The notes beneath the pieces were generated by a model. The model saw only the letters and a list, made by a program, of their open reading frames with translations, ran no database searches and was not told where the DNA came from. Made by a program: the position numbers and the translations under genes. Positions 17,764 through 20,703 of a stretch of DNA of 20,703 nt are shown piece after piece (the stretch's first letter is position 1; each line of letters starts with the position of its first letter). The stretch comes from an uncultured Eubacteriales bacterium (GTDB lineage Bacteria; Bacillota; Clostridia; Oscillospirales; Acutalibacteraceae). The stretch spans positions 1 to 20,703 of the forward strand of contig UQEY01000036.1 in the NCBI GenBank assembly GCA_900540235.1, in the 5' to 3' direction.

Positions 17764-20703
17764 ATGAAAACAACAAAACGAATAATGTCATTATTTTTAT
17801 CATTGATAATGATGTTGAGCATTACGGCAGGAATAGATTATTCTGCTTATGCTTACAACTATGACGGAAACAAAGCTATTGAGTATGCAAAAGCTCATTG
17901 GAATGACGGTGTCGGACAATGTGCAGAATTTGTTTCAAATTGTTTAGTAGCAGGCGGTTTCCCGACTAAGCTTAGCTCTGTTGCGGGTTTGAGCGGTTTT
18001 GCCGGTCAAATCACAAAATACGGAACAAAAGTTAAAAGTTCAACCACAGGCACAGTAGTTCCTGTAAAACTTTCATCATTTAACGGAACATTAAAAAAGG
18101 GCGACCCCATTTGTATTCTTTATAGTACAGCGAGTGGCTCAGGTAACGGACATGTTGTTATTTATTCCGGCGAAACAACTTCAAACGGAATAGTAAAAAT
18201 TTATGCTCATAATAGAGCAAAAAATAATGAGCCGTTATATGCAGGGTATAAGGGTAGTCCTGCTATCGAAATATTTGCTGTTAATCTTAGTGGTTCAGGC
18301 GGCGGTACGGTTGCTCCTCAACCTGCCGCTTCATCATTAACTTTGTCAACTTCAAATGTTAATTTAAACATTGATTCGTCCCCAACTGCAACAGTTTCTA
18401 TGACGGCAGGGGGTACGCTTCCTTCAAAAATCGCAACCACATACAAAACATCAAACGGAAATGTTCAATGCTCGTGGAACAAATGGAGCGGTAACACCTG
18501 TTCATTAAATATTACGGCAAAGAATATCGGAGCATCTAAAATAACAGTTAATTTAATAAACAACAGCACAAATGCGGTTTTAGATACAAAAACAATCAGT
18601 GTAAATGTTACATCTAACAAATATACTGTCACATTTAATGCAAACGGCGGCTACGGTGCGCCGTCAAATATGACAGTTTCATCAAGAGATGTCGCAACGA
18701 TACCTGACACTAAACCTTACACAAATATTTCAAACAATGTAACATTTGACGCAAACGGCGGAACTCTTACAAATGGTTCAAAAACTGAGTATAAAAAAGT
18801 ATTTCGGTATTGGTATGACAATGACGGTAAATGCTATTATCCGGGCAGCAGTTATTTTTTCAATAAAAATACCACGCTTTATGCAAAATATGCTTATGAA
18901 ACATTAGATGCAAAAACTCCGACAAAAAGTAATTATTACTTTGACGGCTGGTATGATTCAAAAGAAACGGATAGTTTTGGCGTACCAACCGGTAAAAAAT
19001 ACACAAACAGAAATTCATACATAACATCTGATATTACCCTTTATGCAATGTGGACACAAAATTCAACATTTAAATTCGGCGACCCAAATAAAGACGGAAA
19101 GGTCGGCAATTCGGATGTAGTATGGTTAAATTATTATATAAACGGAAATATTAAAAACTTTACAAGTTCACAATTATTTGCTTCGGATGTAAATGCAGAC
19201 GGAAAAATCACAAAAGAAGATGTCAATTTATTAGAAAATGTAGTTGTAGGTAAAATTAATTATGGTAATTTGCCTATTTTTTCAAAATCTGTGAGTGTTG
19301 ATATTAAATCAATAAGTAAAACAAATTATGAATACGGCGAAGAATTTGATTATGACGGTATAGTTCTTCAATCAAACTATTCTAATTCAAATGTTCATCA
19401 CGAAATCACTGACGATTATATTGTAACAGGATATGACCCATACACACCGGGCAAGCAAACAATAACAATCAAGTTTTATCAATATTCAACCACCGCTACC
19501 GTTACCGTAAAAGCGCCGAATTATGAAGTTAAGTTGAATACTGTGGGTGGCGTAGCTGACAAAACAGCAGCCGATGTAACACTCGGTAGTCCTATGACAA
19601 GCTTGCCTGTTCCTGAAAAAGAGGGGTATACTTTTGTTGGTTGGTTTGATGCTGAGGAAGGCGGAAATCAAATAACATCTTCAACGGTATTTAACAGTCT
19701 TTCAAGCAATGAAATATATGCTCACTGGGAAAAGAACAAATACAGTGTAACATTTAATTCAAACGGCGGAAATAACTCTCCGCAGAATTTATCAAATGTT
19801 TTGTACGACACAAGCATAACCATTGAGTCAACAATTCCTCAAAAAAGCGGACTTGTATTTAAGGGTTGGTCTTTAATTAATGAGGACACCGGTGAATACT
19901 TATATCCGGGACAAACGCTTAATATTGAAAAAGATACAACTTTATATGCAATTTACGGTGAGCAAAGTATAATTTCACAATCAAGCTATGTTGAAGGTTA
20001 TGTTGCAAATCCAAATATGCCTGCCACATTTAAATTTGTTGCACCAAAAACAGAAAATTATCATTTTGATATATTCGGTCAAGAAAATCTTTCAGCTACA
20101 ATTAAATACGGAAATGTTGCTTTGAGTACAACAAATAATACAAACTATGAAAACGGTTTTGCATTTGATGTAAAACTATTTGAAAATCAGGAATATATAT
20201 TAACTATTTCATCAAATGAAAATGATGAATACTTTTTGGCATATGTTGAAAGTCTTGACAATATTGAACATTCGCACGATTATGTAGAAACCGAAAGAGT
20301 TGAAGCAACTACTTCATCAGATGGATACATAAAATATACATGTTCATTTTGCGGTGACACAAAGGTAACAACAATTCCAAAGCTTCAGCCTGCACCTACT
20401 CAGCCTACACAACCGCCTGCTACTCAGCCGAGCACACCTGCAACCCAGCCAACTCAGGCACCGACTCAGGCGCCGACTACAGTTGCTCCTGCTCCGGCAG
20501 AACCTACAACTGTGCCAACTACCGCAGCATCGACAACTGCAACACAAGTTGAGCAAACCACAACGCCTCAGCAAACAGCAGAGCCGACAACTCAAACCAC
20601 AACAAAAGCAGTTGCAAAGCCTAAGGGTGCAAAGATTAAAAAGGCAACAGGCTCAAAGAAAGCAATCGCTCTCACTTGGGCAAAGGTTAAAGGTGTAAAG
20701 GGT
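17764..20703 (+). CDS. Large secreted multidomain protein: cysteine-peptidase-like domain, InlB-type repeats, internal dockerin (3' end beyond window)
   Basis: The frame is open for 980 codons and runs off the window. ATG lies 7 bases after GAGGAG. Order of parts: signal peptide (1-30, MKTTKRIMSLFLSLIMMLS, ending SAYA); an amidase/CHAP/NlpC-like domain (31-~175) with YAKAHWNDGVGQCAEFVSNC (candidate nucleophile Cys53) and NGHVVIYSG (His130), likely a cell-wall or peptide hydrolase; an Ig-like domain (~190-285); InlB-type repeats (286-434, TFNANGG, FDGWYDS, TLYAMW); a type I dockerin (~438-498) with calcium loops DPNKDGKVGNSD and DVNADGKITKED; a Big_3-like domain (509-585); two further InlB-type repeats (586-730); a beta-rich PPC-like stretch (733-835); a small metal-site-like module with HSH (836-838) and CSFC (860-863); a Thr/Pro/Gln-rich linker (~873-945); and the start of a probable fibronectin III domain. 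Function is probably at the cell surface or on a scaffold. Whether a sorting signal follows cannot be seen. Confidence 0.88.
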   Translation, partial: MKTTKRIMSLFLSLIMMLSITAGIDYSAYAYNYDGNKAIEYAKAHWNDGVGQCAEFVSNCLVAGGFPTKLSSVAGLSGFAGQITKYGTKVKSSTTGTVVPVKLSSFNGTLKKGDPICILYSTASGSGNGHVVIYSGETTSNGIVKIYAHNRAKNNEPLYAGYKGSPAIEIFAVNLSGSGGGTVAPQPAASSLTLSTSNVNLNIDSSPTATVSMTAGGTLPSKIATTYKTSNGNVQCSWNKWSGNTCSLNITAKNIGASKITVNLINNSTNAVLDTKTISVNVTSNKYTVTFNANGGYGAPSNMTVSSRDVATIPDTKPYTNISNNVTFDANGGTLTNGSKTEYKKVFRYWYDNDGKCYYPGSSYFFNKNTTLYAKYAYETLDAKTPTKSNYYFDGWYDSKETDSFGVPTGKKYTNRNSYITSDITLYAMWTQNSTFKFGDPNKDGKVGNSDVVWLNYYINGNIKNFTSSQLFASDVNADGKITKEDVNLLENVVVGKINYGNLPIFSKSVSVDIKSISKTNYEYGEEFDYDGIVLQSNYSNSNVHHEITDDYIVTGYDPYTPGKQTITIKFYQYSTTATVTVKAPNYEVKLNTVGGVADKTAADVTLGSPMTSLPVPEKEGYTFVGWFDAEEGGNQITSSTVFNSLSSNEIYAHWEKNKYSVTFNSNGGNNSPQNLSNVLYDTSITIESTIPQKSGLVFKGWSLINEDTGEYLYPGQTLNIEKDTTLYAIYGEQSIISQSSYVEGYVANPNMPATFKFVAPKTENYHFDIFGQENLSATIKYGNVALSTTNNTNYENGFAFDVKLFENQEYILTISSNENDEYFLAYVESLDNIEHSHDYVETERVEATTSSDGYIKYTCSFCGDTKVTTIPKLQPAPTQPTQPPATQPSTPATQPTQAPTQAPTTVAPAPAEPTTVPTTAASTTATQVEQTTTPQQTAEPTTQTTTKAVAKPKGAKIKKATGSKKAIALTWAKVKGVKG

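Noticed and set aside
17637..17864. Open frame of 75 codons across the leader RNA
   Set aside because: It crosses the terminator hairpin and enters the secreted-protein gene in another frame; no RBS.
20344..20595. Cys/Arg/Leu-rich minus-strand frame
   Set aside because: It is the antisense of the Thr/Pro/Gln-rich linker; its odd composition is a direct result of that low-complexity sequence.

Overview
The window looks like a chromosomal segment of an anaerobic, low-GC gut or rumen Firmicute, most likely a Clostridia member near Ruminococcus/Oscillospiraceae. The signs are AT-rich DNA, strong AAGGAGG-type ribosome binding sites, GTG and TTG starts, an IspH-ribosomal-protein-S1 fusion, a type I dockerin, and Listeria-Bacteroides (InlB-type) repeats in secreted proteins. 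The assignment is an inference from these traits; no rRNA is present to confirm it. I saw no tRNA, rRNA, CRISPR array, transposase or phage gene.

Layout. (1) 1-1984, rightward: end of an intergenic repeat, a small unknown gene, a histidine phosphatase, a GNAT acetyltransferase broken by a one-base frameshift, and a flavodoxin-fold FMN reductase. (2) 2043-3352: an ECF sigma factor fused to a large C-terminal domain, behind a plausible ECF-type (autoregulated) promoter. (3) 3354-5818, leftward: mtnA and an MtaD-like deaminase, overlapping by 4 bp, for salvage of 5'-methylthioadenosine-type nucleosides. (4) 5889-7870: a divergently transcribed BMP/PnrA-like nucleoside-binding lipoprotein interrupted in mid-fold by three InlB-type repeats. 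(5) 7880-9387: a second ECF sigma factor overlapping a probable membrane-anchored anti-sigma factor. (6) 9630-10868, leftward: manA followed by a DUF378 membrane protein. (7) 10997-17520: a compact housekeeping operon, ABC-F ATPase, HI0933-type flavoprotein, cmk, plsC, ispH-rpsA. (8) 17548 to the end: a strong promoter, a structured leader RNA ending in an intrinsic terminator, and a very large secreted protein (cysteine-peptidase-like domain, Ig-like domains, InlB-type repeats, internal dockerin, Thr/Pro linker) that runs off the window.

A MITE-like palindromic repeat occurs three times (1-66, 3396-3575, 9391-9632). Both complete copies lie between convergent genes, and their right ends supply the stop codon of the leftward gene. 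Two different fusion proteins, the sigma factor and IspH-S1, each carry a strong in-frame ribosome binding site and ATG exactly at the domain seam, so each may also be made as a separate C-terminal product.

The best candidates for something undescribed are the leader RNA at 17583-17744, the sigma-factor fusion with its internal start, the nested BMP lipoprotein and the repeat family at gene ends.
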